Shown: positions 31,701-43,260 of the stretch, one piece after another
How positions within the stretch are numbered: position 1 is the first letter of the stretch
Layout of the letters: each line of letters opens with the position of its first letter
Origin: Halicephalobus mephisto
Lineage: Eukaryota > Nematoda > Chromadorea > Rhabditida > Panagrolaimidae
Reading direction: 5' to 3'
DNA length: 64,000 nucleotides
Assembly: GCA_009193035.1 (NCBI GenBank)
Contig: SWDT01000027.1
Span: forward strand, 124,001-188,000
Notes under the pieces: model-generated
The model's database searches: none
Told to the model about the DNA's origin: nothing
What the model saw: only the letters and a program-made list of their open reading frames with translations
Made by a program: the position numbers and the translations under genes

Positions 31701-33357
31701 TTTAAAAATTAGATTTAGAATTTATCAAAAATAACACAAAAAAGTAAAATTATCTTTCGTGTCAAGACCAAAGTTTAACGGCTTTATTTTTTATAATATA
31801 AATGAAAACTTATCTAAATAAAGTTTTCAACTTTGATCCTGACACGAATGATAGTTAAATTATTTTTATTAATGCTATTTTCGGAGAGAGGAAGCACGAT
31901 TGTCTATGATTCAGTTCGTCAAAAGTGGCGAACCTTGAGATTTCTCATTTTTTCGTTTTAGGATCACAAATTTTTCAGTTTTTAAAATTGTTGGAGAGGA
32001 TGATTGCCTCTGTCACGTTTCGCGAAATCACCTAAATTAACGAATTCTATAGATTTTCTCTTTTTCGTTTTAAGATCACAAATTTTTCAGTTTTTAGAAT
32101 TGTTGGAGAGAGGATGATTGCCTCTGTCGCGTTTCGCCAAATCACCCAAAATAACGAATTTCATAGATTTTCTCATTTTTTAGTTTTTAGAATTATTTAC
32201 CACTAAATCTATTTCTTCTCATTGTTACTTAATTATTACGATATATTTTACAATTTTCCTATCTCCGTACTTAGTAATAATCTTTCAGATATATTTTTAC
32301 ATAAAGAACTCAATAATTCAATTATTATCATAGTTTTATTTAGTTGTAAAATAATGAACGCTTTACAGTAAAATTTCATATATCAATTTAGGAGTTTAAG
32401 TCGGAAATCACGTGTCTAATGACAGAGCTTGATTAAATAGTGATGAATTATGCCTAAATTTGAATAAAAATCTTTAAAAAATTGGAAAAATACAATCATG
32501 AACTTGACTATTTTGGTTATATGTTCCTATATCACCAACAAACATTATATAAAATGATTAACTATTCATATTCATTGTTAATTACATTATTACAATTATG
32601 GGAATTGATAGATTCGAAAAATTCAGTTTAAAATGTTGATAAAATACATTGTAACTCATAATTTCAGACAATTCTAATAATACTGAAATAAAAAGTGACT
32701 TTTTCAGTTTCTAAATATTCTATCTATTATGTGAAAATTGTTAAAAATAAATTTTCATCAATAATTTCAAAAAAAGTTAAAAATAATTAAAAGTAACATT
32801 TGAGTGGTCCTAGAACGAAAAAATGAGAAATCTACGTGTTCGTTACAGACAATCCTCACCACATCTTATTTTCGAAGGCTTCTGAATCTATTTTTTAAGA
32901 TTTTTATTTTTTTCATAAATGTAAAAAATTTAAAAACTTAATTCAGAATTCATCTAAAAAAACTTCAACGATATAACCACCATTCCCCTCAGGACCGAAT
33001 TTGACTGATTTTATTTTTCCCTAAAATACTTCAAAAATATACTGTAATTTATAACTTTTAATTCTTCTAAAATAAAAACAATCAGCCAAATGTCCAATAA
33101 TGAAAAAAACCAAACGATAATCTTCAAATCTTCTGAAAACACCGATTTTAGCTAAGATTGTACAATCTTTTATCACTAAAATATTTACTTTATCAGTTAA
33201 GCGCTGGTTCGAGATTCGGACAACGGATAATTCTCCTGGAGATAAGACAAAAGAAAAAATTGAATAAGAGTCCATTTTTTGGAAGACTTTGCACTTCCGG
33301 GAAAGGATTTAAAAGATGAATTTTCAAATATTGGAAATAATTGCATAAAGTAAAGTA
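31701..33357. other. Intergenic; one tandem duplication, a weak minus-strand ORF
   Basis: A block of about 115 bases (GATCACAAATTTTTCAGTTT, TGTTGGAGAG, GATGATTGCCTCTGTC) is tandemly duplicated at about 31940-32060 and 32065-32180. 32180-32880 is unremarkable AT-rich sequence. At 33021-33275 the minus strand has an 84-codon frame (MDSYSIFSFVLSPGELSVVR) with a possible in-phase second exon ending GPEGNGGYIVEVFLDEF near 32943. The family is unrecognised and it is too weak to call. Confidence 0.4.
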
Positions 33358-34155
33358 AATAGTGTCCGACAATAACCGAAAATTTATATCTCCTCAGTCA
33401 CTATCCGACAATTTTTACTCAGAAAACAGCCCTAGAAATCGTTGGATAGTGACTAATTGGAATTATTTTTATAGCTCCTCAGTCACTATCCGACAATTTT
33501 TACTCAGAAAACAGCCCTAGAAATCGTTGGATAGTGACTAATTGGAATTATTTTTATAGCTCCCCAGTCACTATCCGACAATTTATGAAACAATTTTTAT
33601 TCGGAAAACAGCTCCAGAAATCGCTGGATAGTAACTGCTCTAGATATTGTATTTTTCAGTCACTATTCGAATTTGATATCTGAGCGTTTTCTTTTAAAAG
33701 TCGAAAACCGTTGTAGAAACAATCAGGATAGCTGTTCTAGACAACTGGTCGCCTTTTCCTGTCATTACTCAGGTTCACTATTAGAACGCTTTTGTGTCCC
33801 AAAAAGTCCCTCCAACATCAATATTAGAAAGTGAAACAATTGAAAATTTCTCCATTCAGTCACTATCCAGACGATTTGTAGAGCGGTTTTTTCGTTTACA
33901 AGTTTTAATAATAATTGTGGATAGTGACTAAAAACTTGGAAATCCATTCAACTCAGTCACTATTTATGCAATTTCCTACAATCAAAAAATAGCTCCAGTA
34001 ATTACGTTGGATAGTGACTAAAAATGCCAACAAATTGTTTATTTCAGTCACTATCCAGACAATTTCTAAAGCAGTTTTTTCGTTTATAAAAGTTTTAATA
34101 ACAATTGTGGATAGTGACTAAAAACTTGGAAATCCATTCAATTCAGGCACTATTT
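33358..34155. repeat. GGATAGTGACT hairpin array, cluster H
   Basis: About eight units. Near-identical direct copies of about 103 bases at 33400-33575 contain ACAGCCCTAGAAATCGTTGG ATAGTGACTAATTGG and CAGTCACTATCCGACAATTT. A second sub-family at 33870-34155 has TTGTGGATAGTGACTAAAAA and CTTGGAAATCCATTCAA. Confidence 0.9.
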
Positions 34156-35927
34156 ATGCAAGTTCCCACGGTGAAACATCAATTGGGGATTAAAGAGTTG
34201 ATAATGATGACATTAAACTATTATTACTCCCTAAATATAATCCCAAATCAGATGATATTTTCCACAATCAATGACGACTAAGTGATCTTTAGACAAGCGA
34301 TAAAAATTTCACTATCATAGTAGCCAATGCAATCGACAAAGAAACATAATCCTACATCTTCCAAAATTTTTGTTTTTATCAAAACACGGAAATTCTTTGT
34401 TCGTTGAATATACACAAGATTCGACAAAAAAAGAAACACCTAATCGTTGGAACCTACAGTAAGCCAAAAAGTAAAAAATTTTCCTACTCTGCAAAAAATT
34501 CATCTGACGTGGTTTCTGAAAACCGAAGCATAATATTTAATCAAGGAAAATGAGTCAAGAGTTTGCCCCAATGATCCTGAGCTATTAGACAAATATATTT
34601 CTTATTTTTTGTTTTAACCCTTCAGCTAGACAGTAATTGAGCAAATTACACGTGAGTGGATTAGATCAGATAAATTAAGAATCGCAATATCACTATAATT
34701 AAAAACAAAAATTGTTACACAACTATTTCGAAACCATTTTTAAAAAATTTTTTAAATTTAAAAATTTAAATTTTAAATATTAATTCAGAAAACAATATTA
34801 TTGCAAAAATTAAAAACGAAAATTATTACACAACTATTTCGAAACCATTTTTAGAAAATTTTAGAAATTTTTTAAATTTAAATTTTAAATATTAATTCAG
34901 AAAACAATATTATTGCAAAAATTAAAAACAAAAATTATTAAAAAATTGTCTCAAAATATTTTTCCAAACTTTTTAGAGAATTTAGAAAACTTTAATTTTA
35001 AGTATTAATTTCCACAAAAAATTAAAAGTTAAATTTTTTATAAAATTTTAGAATTCTCATTTTTCGATTATAAAAAATTTAAAAAATTACAAAATTCAAA
35101 TTTGATATAAAAATTTAAAAAATTACAAAATTGTCTCAAAACGCATTTTTTGGAAATTTTCAGAATCATAAATTTCTGATTTTTACTTTAAAGAACTTTT
35201 TCTAAAATCTTTGAAAATTCTAAAATTAAATATTAAACTTTTTAATATTAAAATTATTTAAAATTTAATAAAAATTGAGTTTTCAGTTTTTTCGCATTGA
35301 GGAATGTTTTAAAATTTCTTTGAATGTTGCTCCAGAAGTCCGGAATTTTGACGATTTGTAGTCAAAATGCTTTGTCAAATCCAACTAAAGAAATATGGTC
35401 TCGAAAAGAAAACTTTTTTTGCTACTCGCACTGGCCGGTGAACTGGTTCTGTTTCGGTCGACTATTCTGGAAAATTCTTGTTTAATTTCAATTTTTACTT
35501 TTTTCTTATTTTTTGACTTTTTTCCTTGTTAATCTCCCTGATATCTCATTGAACATCACCGAAATCATTTGTTTGAATAAAATAAACCTTTTTAATATAT
35601 AAAATTTCGCGGATTTTCTCGAATTTTCGTTTTTTAAAGATTTCCAAAAATTAATTTTTAATTTTTCTGCCTATCACGTTTATCCTCTTTCTTAATCTTG
35701 ATTTCTATCCATTACTGACCATTTATTGCGAAATTTCGTATTTTGTTCACCAGACACTCCACGTGATCGATTTCGAAATCGAATTTTTGTTCTATACTTA
35801 AGCACCGTTCTCATCATTTCGTTTTGTCATTTGTACGCGTTTTTTGAACAACAACAACTGTGTTTTTGATATTTACCTATTTTCTATATATCAATTGTTA
35901 TTGTACTTTCTAGGCAATAAGTTAATC
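34156..35927. other. Upstream of har-1; no further gene seen
   Basis: 34690-35280 is AT-rich with a duplicated block of about 127 bases (AAAATTATTACACAACTATT TCGAAACCATTTTTA, near 34705 and 34815). 35330-35480 is a GC-richer unique patch of unknown role. 35780-35927 is the likely har-1 promoter and 5' UTR, ending in an acceptor TACTTTCTAG at about 35904-35913. Confidence 0.45.
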
Positions 35928-36371
35928 ATGGTCCGTCGACGTGGTGCTTCACCTAAGGCTAGCGCCCCTGTTCGTTCCCGTCCTCCCCCACAACAGCAAT
36001 CAAGCTATTCTTCTGCCCCTCCACCACGTCCTACAGCTGCTCCTGTTCCCACCCCGACTCCGATGCCTGGAGCTGCTCCTTCTCAAGGACCCGGATTGAT
36101 GGCCCAAATGGCTGCAACTGCCGGTGGTGTCGCTATTGGATCTGCTGTTGGTCATGCTGTCGGAAACATGTTTACTGGAGGTTCTGGTGGTGGTAGTGAA
36201 GCGGCCCCAGCCCCTGTCCAACAAGCCCCTCCTCAACAACAAATGCCGATGCAACCTTGCGAAGTCGAATGGCGTCAACTCGTCGAATGCACCCAACGTC
36301 AAAGCGACCTCTCTGTCTGTCAAGCTTTCCAGGACTTGTTCAAGGATTGCAAGGTCCGCAATGGCCTCTAA
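35928..36371 (+). CDS. har-1: CHCHD2/CHCHD10 homologue
   Basis: Small mitochondrial intermembrane-space protein of 147 residues. The N-terminus is arginine-rich (MVRRRGASPKASAPVRSRPP), as a mitochondrial targeting segment. It is followed by a proline/glutamine/alanine-rich stretch and a glycine/alanine-rich hydrophobic segment (MAATAGGVAIGSAVGHAVG, about residues 62-80) that defines the CHCHD2/10 family. The C-terminal CHCH domain has twin CX9C motifs (CEVEWRQLVEC and CQAFQDLFKDC) that form the disulfide-locked helical hairpin. The ATG at 35928 is 14 bases after an acceptor; an in-frame upstream ATG at 35844 lies before that acceptor and is not used. C. elegans har-1 is the single homologue in that species and affects mitochondrial organisation. 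Codon use is GC-richer, suggesting high expression. Confidence 0.95.
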   Translation: MVRRRGASPKASAPVRSRPPPQQQSSYSSAPPPRPTAAPVPTPTPMPGAAPSQGPGLMAQMAATAGGVAIGSAVGHAVGNMFTGGSGGGSEAAPAPVQQAPPQQQMPMQPCEVEWRQLVECTQRQSDLSVCQAFQDLFKDCKVRNGL

Positions 36372-36397
36372 CAGGTTCGATTTCGTACCCATGACTA

Positions 36398-36868
36398 TTA
36401 GTAATTAGGCATGACGGATTTTCTATGAAGAAGTTTTATTTTTATTTGAAATTCTTCGTCTTTTGGAAGTTTGTTTGGTAAATCTCGTTCCTTGAGGATA
36501 TTTGAGTTAACTTGGACCCGGATGACGTCAACTTTTCCCTTTTTGTCAACAGGTACAAGTTCCGTGATTAGTTTCTTCGTTGATTCCTCGAGCACTGAAG
36601 ACAGTAGTCACCTTAGATCCGGAAAGTTTAAATCCGTTGGTAGGTGTTTGATGTCCACAAAATATCCAATTTCCGACGAATTTGGTTCAGTTGATGAAGT
36701 CCACTTTATAATTATTTTCTTGTCGAGATCAGATCCAAAAATATCCCAGATAAAGTAAAAAATAAGTTCTTGAATATCTTTCAGAATGTTAGGGCAGAAA
36801 CTGGAAGTATATTGGTAGTCTTCACCAGAACAATAAGACAAAAATACAATCACATATCTCCCATACAA
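36398..36868 (-). pseudogene. Unrecognised ORF interrupted by one in-frame TGA
   Basis: On the minus strand an open frame of 86 codons (containing VIVFLSYCSGEDYQYTSSF, SDLDKKIIIKW) ends in TGA at 36610-36608. Four codons later the same frame continues for 65 codons (STKKLITELVPVDKKGKVD, KLPKDEEFQIKIKLL) to a TAA at 36398. Codon use on both sides looks coding. A 17-base GTGACT..CTTCAG stretch spans the stop but is far too short for a normal intron. Copies of the 5' part with flanks occur at 54470-54600 and 54710-54850, so the upstream end belongs to a repeated unit. It could be a pseudogene, a sequence error or a retained fragment of a gene family. The stop lies 27 bases from the convergent har-1 stop. 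Confidence 0.4.
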
Positions 36869-36968
36869 GAAAACCGAGGATCTGATTTATGTCCTACAGT
36901 ATCCCTCACTCCCTGATATTCAGGCTATTTTTTCAGATCCTCTTCAGTCTGGTTTCCTATTTTAATAG
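36832..36968. repeat. Repeat unit also present at 54.5 and 54.75 kb
   Basis: The reverse complement of this stretch (GAAGAGGATCTGAAAAAATA, GCCTGAATATCAGGGAGTGA, GATACTGTAGG, GGAGATATGTGATTGTATTT) matches 54470-54600 and 54715-54845. It includes a CCTGAATATCAGG palindrome. Confidence 0.85.
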
Positions 36969-37766
36969 AAAACTTTCAAATTTTATAATTTTTGAAAAAT
37001 ATCTGGATGAAGAAGAAATTTTATTGTTGATTTTTGTGAACAAAGAATAATAAGAAAAAATTGAAAAAGTTCATCAAAAAAATGGACTGGTTTAGTTAGG
37101 AATTTGGAGTCAGTCGATTTGTGCACTCAAAGCAGAAAATATAAGTTTCGTTGATGGCTGAATCTTCATAGTTTTCTTTGAGGATGACGTCATTTGGCAT
37201 GACGGCTTTGAAACGAAGAAGAAAAGTAATAATTTCGAGGGAATAACGACAATAACAAAAAAACCGAATTTATTTTTTTTTCTCCAGAATTTTTCAGAAT
37301 TCAGAAATCCAAAAAAATCAACAACCTCAAAAAGTAAAAAATATTTTTAAAAAACGATTTTTTCAAATTTAAAAAATATTTTTATTTAAATGTTTTTAGA
37401 AAAAAAATAAATTTTATTCAGATTTAAAAATATAAAACATTGTTATTTTAATTTTAAAAAAAATATTTTTATTTTAATTTTAAAAAAAATAGAAAATAAA
37501 CTTTATTCAATGTTTATAAAATATAAATTATTTTTATTTTAATTTAAAAAAAAATTATTTTTATTTTAATTTAAAAAAAACATTTTTATTTTAATTTTAA
37601 AAAAAACATTTTAATTTTTAAAAAAATAGAAAATAAACTTTATTCAATGTTTATATAATATAAAACATCTTTATTTTAATTTAAAAAAAGTATTTTTATT
37701 TTAATTAAAAAAAAACATTTTTATTTTAATTTAAAAAATACATTTTTATTTTTATTTTTTAAAAAA
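36969..37766. other. Region downstream of the bZIP gene
   Basis: 37096-37200 minus contains a 34-codon ATG frame (MPNDVILKENYEDSAINETY) with open frame continuing upstream, which I could not attach to a gene. 37300-37765 is a degenerate array of TTTTTATTTTAATTTAAAAA units. Confidence 0.4.
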
Positions 37767-39470
37767 TTATGAACTTCCGTATCTGTCTTCTAATTCTGTT
37801 TTTTCCTTGTCCATTTTTTCCATTTTTTGATGGATATCGGCGACTTGTTTTTGGAAATTTTCGAATTTTTTGAAAATTGTTTTCAGATGGTTGAATTCGG
37901 CTTTGGAATACTGTTGTCGAAGGTTTCTGTATTCTTGAAAAAGAAGATGAATATCCCTAAAAAATTACATTTAATGCAAATTTTAAAAAATAAAATTTCG
38001 AAAAATTTCGAAAAATTTATTTTTTTCGAATTTAATAAAAATTTAAAATTAATTTTGAAAATAATAATTTAAAAATTAGCAAAATTTGTTATCAAATAAT
38101 TTCGTGATTTTTATATTTATTAATTTAAAATTTCGATAAAAAAATTATTCGAAATTATTTTTTGAAACAAGTTGTACCTAATTTTATATCTTATCAAATA
38201 TGTTCAAAATCCATGTTTGTTTTTTGTTGAGGATTTTTGCAGGACGAAAAATGGAATAAATCTGTAAAATTTCATATATCAAAAGTTGAAAAAAAAGCGT
38301 AAATTTTCATATATCAAAGGTTTAAAAAACTTTTAAAATTTCATATATCGAAACTTTAAAAAAAGGTTAAAATTTCATATATCAAAAGTTAAAAAAACTT
38401 TTAAAATTTCATATATCAAAACTTTAAAAAAAGGTTAAAATTTCATATATCGAAACTTTAAAAAAATGCGTAAAATTTCATATATCGAAAGTTGAAAAAA
38501 ACAAGATTTATCTTTTGCTTTTTCTTCGAAATCTGGCAATATTCGTTTTCGTTTTTAATTTAACCAATTTTAACAATTCTTTTTCGTAATTAAATATATT
38601 TTTCTCGTTGATTAAAACTATCTGATTAATTTTTCGAAAAAATGATTGCAAAAACGGAAAAATTCAATCCTAAATTTAGTGGTTTTCCAAATTATCTCGT
38701 TTCAGACGGCCGTCAAGCGAAAATAGATCGTGATGGGACGTTTCTGTTCCAATTTTTACAATTTGAATTTAAAAATTAAAAGAAAATAATTTTAAACAAC
38801 TTTTTGTTTGTTGTATAATATTTTAAAAGCCATTTTTTAAATAAAGTTTTATAAAATTTCAGAAATCTTTAAAATCTGAAGTTAGTCTTCAAAATTTTGG
38901 ATTCTGAAGTTTGATTTTAGATTTTGATTTCAGATTCAGATTCTACGGATTTTACTACATTATTATAACTACTTTTTTTAATTCTAAGGATGTTAGAAAT
39001 CTTAAAATCCAAATTAAAGATTAGCCTTCAGAATTTCGAATTATAAAAATTAACTTTTGGTTTTGGATTTAGAATCTACGAATTTTATTACATTATTACA
39101 TTATTATAATTTTTTTATTTAATTTTAGCTCTAAAATTAGAATATAAATGCTCAGGACAGAAATGTCACACAATCGACCAGATAACGCAATCTGAATCGG
39201 TACTTCAAGCGCCAAAAAGCGATATATAACTCGTTTCAAAAGCCGCTTCGAACGGACTTGTTTAAAAGTTTTAAAATAAAATTATTTTAAAATTTCCCGA
39301 CATTTTAACTTTAGAAAATATAAATTTTAATAAACTTACAATAAGGTGTTGTTGATATCTTGGTTTAGCTTTTCTTCTTTTTTTTGAGCATGTTCGATTT
39401 CCTTTCTCTTCTTGGCTCGGCATCTCTTGACCGCTTCGTTGTTGCCGGAGGAATTTTTTACTTTCGGCAT
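37767..39470 (-). CDS. cebp-2: C/EBP-type bZIP transcription factor
   Basis: Minus-strand exons 39470..39340 and 37956..37767 join in phase to 106 residues. Residues 10-25 are a bZIP basic region with the C/EBP-like pattern NNEAVKRCRAKKRKEIEHA (invariant N and R spaced as in bZIPs), leading directly into a coiled coil (QKKEEKLNQDINNTLL and onward) rich in heptad leucines and charged residues to the end. The size and the near-absence of an N-terminal activation domain resemble C/EBP-gamma and C. elegans cebp-2. It would bind DNA in the nucleus as a homo- or heterodimer. The single intron is 1.38 kb and repeat-filled. Symbol assigned from architecture and recognition, not alignment; another small bZIP (zip family) is the alternative. 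Confidence 0.8.
38265..38500. repeat. TTTCATATATCAAA-type repeat in intron
   Basis: Seven copies at about 32-36 base spacing of AAAATTTCATATATCAAAAG / AAAATTTCATATATCGAAAC inside the cebp-2 intron. The same palindrome family is at 24836-25235 and 27615-27945. Confidence 0.95.
38550..39250. repeat. Diverged fold-back-element-like sequence
   Basis: 38570-38720 (TTTTCGTAATTAAATATATT, TCTCGTTGATTA, TTTTCGAAAAA, GTTTCAGA) resembles the centre and right arm of the element at 7039-7523. 39215-39245 has GCGATATATAACTCGTTTCA like that element's left arm. It appears to be an old relative inside the cebp-2 intron. Confidence 0.5.
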
Positions 39471-40322
39471 GATTTGAACGACGACTAACCTGACGAACAA
39501 TAAAAATGATTGTTCCTCTTCCTAAGATCTCAGATTCTATTGCTTTCTTATCAGGCAACAGAGGAACTCCTTAAAAAACTGATTTTTTTCTTTCTTAAAA
39601 GTTCTATTTGCAATTCAAAAAAAAAAAAAATTTCACTTGATATCTACCATATTCAATTTTAAAATATAAAATCACAATAATAGAGAAGATTTGATATATG
39701 AAAGTTTAAAACCAAAAATGTTGGAAAAGATCTAAAATCCTTATCAGTAACTACTGAATGTTCCCAGTTTATGTTTCATGAGTCATGGTTTTAATTTCTA
39801 TAATTTTAATTAAAATGAATCATCTTCATTATGTCATCGAATGCAGAAATAATCATTTTTGACATAAAAGTTCAAAAATCCAAAGTTGCTTTGCTCGAAG
39901 CAATTTGTCAAAAAAATCACAACTTATCTTACAATTTATGAAATAAATATTCATAATCCGTACTTAACTACCATTAAAAGTCCTTCAGGAGCAATAAAAT
40001 CATAAAAACGCATAAGTTAATATATGAAAAGTCAGAAAAGTTCAAGCAAATTCGCTTTTTTTGATGAATTTCTAATTTTCCAAAGTTCTCGTTTTCCGTT
40101 TAAATTTCATCAATTTTAGTAATTTTTTTAATTAGATATGTTTTTTCCACTGATTACCGTAATCAAATTATATCTGAAAAAACGAAAATATAAAAAACCA
40201 GAAATTTTCCATATATCCTATTTTGTAAATCTTTCGAAATTTATTGCATATTCCAAGTGTACCTTTTATGGACTTTGGGTTAATATATGATCCACTTTAA
40301 AAGGATATTTCGAGTAAAACTA
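39471..40322. other. Upstream of cebp-2; no gene seen
   Basis: AT-rich. 40060-40200 shows another faint relative of the 7039-7523 element (AATTTCATCAATTTTAGTAA, GATTACCGTAATCAAATTAT). An imperfect palindrome GATTACCGTAATC is at about 40154. Confidence 0.4.
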
Positions 40323-41238
40323 TTAAGTTGGTAGGAAAGTAATGTCGGTTTTCGATTACCAATTTTAAAAGATTATAACACGCTAAAGAGAAAAAACTTT
40401 TGATCAAAGTAAAAATCATCTGAATTCATACACTTTTGCCAACGAAAAACAAGTTTGTTAATGCCAATCCAATAAAAATCCGAGCCCCTGGATTCAATTG
40501 GATCTCTTAGTGCATTTTCGGCAGATGCTTAATTTTGAAAGATTTTCTCATGTAAGAAGTTGTCGAGATGCTTGAAAAAGCGATAGCCAGCTGGGGTCAG
40601 GTGAGTATGATGGGCGAGGCAAAGTTTCATGACTCAGCTTGTTCAGTTTTCGTACTGTGATTTGTGAAACATAGGCGCGCTGTTATGCAGAAGGATAGGC
40701 TTTCTTCTATTCACCAATGCCAATCAAATTTTGCTGAGTCTGAAGTAATTGAGAACAACTGGATGACTTACACCTAGTTCAGCAAGGAGCTCCTCAATCG
40801 TTATTCTTCGGTTAGATTCAACCATAGCCTTCAGAATGTCATTATAGACAGCTACAGGTCGTCCTGGACGTGGCTCATCATCGGGGCTCGTATCTCCATT
40901 ACGGCATTTTTCGAACCAATGTTGAACTGTACGTTCGGTTGTTGATCCTTCTCCGAATGTCTGGTTGATATTCATTGCGGTTTCTATGGCATTCCGTCCG
41001 AATTTGAATTCATAAAAATAAATAACACGAAAATCGCTCCTTCTCATGATGAATATGAATTCAGAAGTCCATAAGACAATGAATCTGATAGCAAATAAGA
41101 AGCGAACAAAACAGATAGAGCGGAATTCAAAGCTCAAAATACTAAATGTAGTGCAAAATTTTCAGTGTTTGATGGATCTATTGAGGAATAAAATACTCGT
41201 ACACCGTGAAAACCGACATTACTTTCCTACTAACCTAA
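40323..41238 (-). mobile_element. Internally deleted mariner transposon
   Basis: Terminal inverted repeats of about 31 bp: TTAAGTTGGTAGGAAAGTAA TGTCGGTTTTC at 40323-40353, and its complement at 41208-41238 differing at one or two positions. The total of 916 bp is about 400 bp shorter than a full mariner (about 1.3 kb). The transposase remnants inside run on the minus strand. The high TIR identity suggests recent mobility in trans. Confidence 0.93.
40440..41047 (-). pseudogene. Mariner transposase remnant
   Basis: The N-terminal helix-turn-helix region is present (FYEFKFGRNAIETAMNINQT, TVQHWFEKCRNGD, DEPRPGRPV, RRITIEELLAELGVSHPVV), typical of Mos1-like transposases. Near 40740 the frame jumps to C-terminal sequence (NRRKPILLHNSAP, LTPAGYRFFKHLDNF), interrupted by stops. 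The segment between, holding the first catalytic aspartates, is missing. Not able to encode an active enzyme. Confidence 0.9.
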
Positions 41239-41322
41239 AACTTTTTTCAAAAAGTTCTCTGGCGAAATGTTCTTTTTTCTTCCGCATGTGTTGCGTGAAT
41301 TCTTTGCGTTTTCCAAAGCCCG

Positions 41323-42803
41323 ATGATTACCCCCAAGTTCTCGATCAAACAGACTCCGAACCACGTTATTCTTGAGATCTCGACCCCTTCAGGGAGATTA
41401 GAAGATGTGGAAATCGCATATTCGGAAAATTTATTCATGTTTTCCTGCAAGCCGTATTACCTAAGGCTGCACTTGCCGGGAGAGGTGATCGCTTACGAAC
41501 TCGAAAAAGACGCGGACGAGGTTCTGTCATGTGATTTCGACAAAAGTGAGTTTATTTTACATTTTTAATATATCAACCGAACATTTAGATCAATTTAAAA
41601 TCCAAATGAAGAAGAAAACTCCAGGAGAAGAATTCACAGGATTGGAGGATCTTCCGTCTTTGTTAAATCCGGCCAATCTTCCGCCGGGGGTGGTAGAAGT
41701 AGAAGGTGGTGTTTTTGGAGAAGACGGAGAAGCCGAAGCAGAGTTTTTGAAACAAGAACTTCCGGAAGAAGACGAAAACCGGGATTCTGACGTGATTTCG
41801 AAGTACGGCTACGGATTCAATTTTAAAAAACACGGAGAATTAGGAAGATTCAAAGAAGAGCTTAAGAATTTGTTTGATAACTATTTCGAAATAGAAAAGT
41901 CACCAATCGAAGAAAGAAGCGAATTATGTAAAAAACTCGACGTCTTTGATCCCCAATATTTTTTGTAAGTTCTTTTTTTTAATTTCTTACTTTTCCTGAT
42001 CTCTTCAGAGCTGATTACTTCGATCCGCCGCCGGAACTGGAAGAATGCATAAGTTTCAAGCTCCCGAAGATGTCGTTAACTCCTGAAGATGAAGAGGAAC
42101 TTTCGAAAATCCGCAAAAAACCCAGAAACGACATCCGTGATGACACTGAACTCCGTCATGTCCTCCTAGGACTTATAGATATCCTATATGCCTATGTCTA
42201 CGACACTAAAGTAAAGTTTTCAAAAGTAAGTTTTATATGAAACGTAATTTTCAGATGAACCTCGGTGAATCTACTTGTGAATCCTCCTGGACCTATGCCA
42301 AACTTGCCCCAACCTTGTCTTGCCTTGTTCGGTACGAGTCTGCTCTAGAAGCCTTTACCTCAGCGATCAGAAGATCACTTTGTTATGGACTTTACAGAAA
42401 TTTCGACTTCGGCATGGCCTGTGCTCAAGAAGTAGCGAAAATTGTCGAAAAAGACGGAATCCCCGGTGTCCTGCATGTCCTTCTCCATATCAGGAAGTCC
42501 TTAGCAGTCGAGACCCATTACCGCTATTTGCTGAATAACCTTTTCTTGGACGATTACTGTAGATTTCTGAGGGATTTATTGGAAGTAAAAAATGAAACGT
42601 CCAAAGAATCCCATCAATGGACAAAAGAAGATTTTTCTTGGTTGTCGCTGGAGATCTCATATGTCGTCAAAAAGATCACAATGAAAGACATTGATTTGGA
42701 TTTGGAGAAGATAATCGAAGAAGGCGGTCTCAATGTTGATCTCAATGATGGAAATCACCCAACCGAAGTCCTGGATTCTGATGACGATGAAGTTGAAAGT
42801 TGA
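41323..42803 (+). CDS. shq-1: SHQ1 homologue, box H/ACA RNP assembly chaperone
   Basis: Chaperone that holds dyskerin/NAP57 before it joins H/ACA snoRNPs. Exons 41323..41545, 41589..41964, 42009..42225 and 42255..42803 join in phase to 454 residues (human about 577, yeast about 507). An N-terminal CS (HSP20-like) domain is evident: MITPKFSIKQTPNHVILEIS, FSCKPYYLRLHLPGEV. An acidic linker follows (about residues 80-160), then the SHQ1 helical domain with DDTELRHVLLGLIDILYAYV, SSWTYAKLAPTLSCLVRYES and RRSLCYGLYRNFDFGMAC, all hallmark blocks. The start is the ATG fitting the conserved CS-domain beginning. A poly(A) signal AATAAA at 42867-42872 suggests that transcription may end before the NUP155 gene. 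Confidence 0.93.
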
Positions 42804-43260
42804 TCCTTTTGTTATCCGTGCCTAGTTGTTGACATATCAGTTTAGGTATCAAAAATATTGTTGAAAAATAAAGAAAAATGCAAATTTCTTAAGAAATATA
42901 AGAAATAATAAAAACTAGTTTTGCCTCTTGGAAGTCGGAAGAAACGATCTAAAAGTCAGTTTTTCACTTACAAACTTGGAAAAAATGGTCAAAAAGCCAG
43001 GCTTTCGTTAGAAGAAATTATCAAAAGTGGTCAATAGATCAGTTTTTCTTTTCAAAAGTTGAACTACTGCGACCAGTTTTTCACAGATAAAATTGCTCGT
43101 TTTTGTCTAGACGGTCAACTAGAGTCCTGCAACGAAAATCGCAAGTTGCCGGGCTTTTTGTTTCGCGCTTTCGATTGAAGTCCTTCTTTTTTGTAAATCT
43201 GACTTATTTTTCCACATTTTATTCATTTTTTAATTTTGATTTTAATGTGTTTCAGTGACG
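42804..43260 (+). promoter_or_regulatory. Intergenic region between shq-1 and npp-8
   Basis: Contains AATAAA at 42867-42872 and a trans-splice-like acceptor GTGTTTCAG at 43247-43255, six bases before the npp-8 ATG. 43080-43200 is unique, moderately GC-rich sequence and may hold the promoter. Confidence 0.5.

Noticed and set aside
33021..33275. Minus-strand 84-codon ORF, perhaps with a second exon to 32943
   Set aside because: Some coding character, but no recognisable domain, weak donor (TTG|GTTTTT) and several competing splice choices. Kept only as a note in the intergenic entry.
37096..37200. Minus-strand 34-codon ORF (MPNDVILKENYEDSAINETY)
   Set aside because: Too short, no upstream exon with acceptor, no known family.
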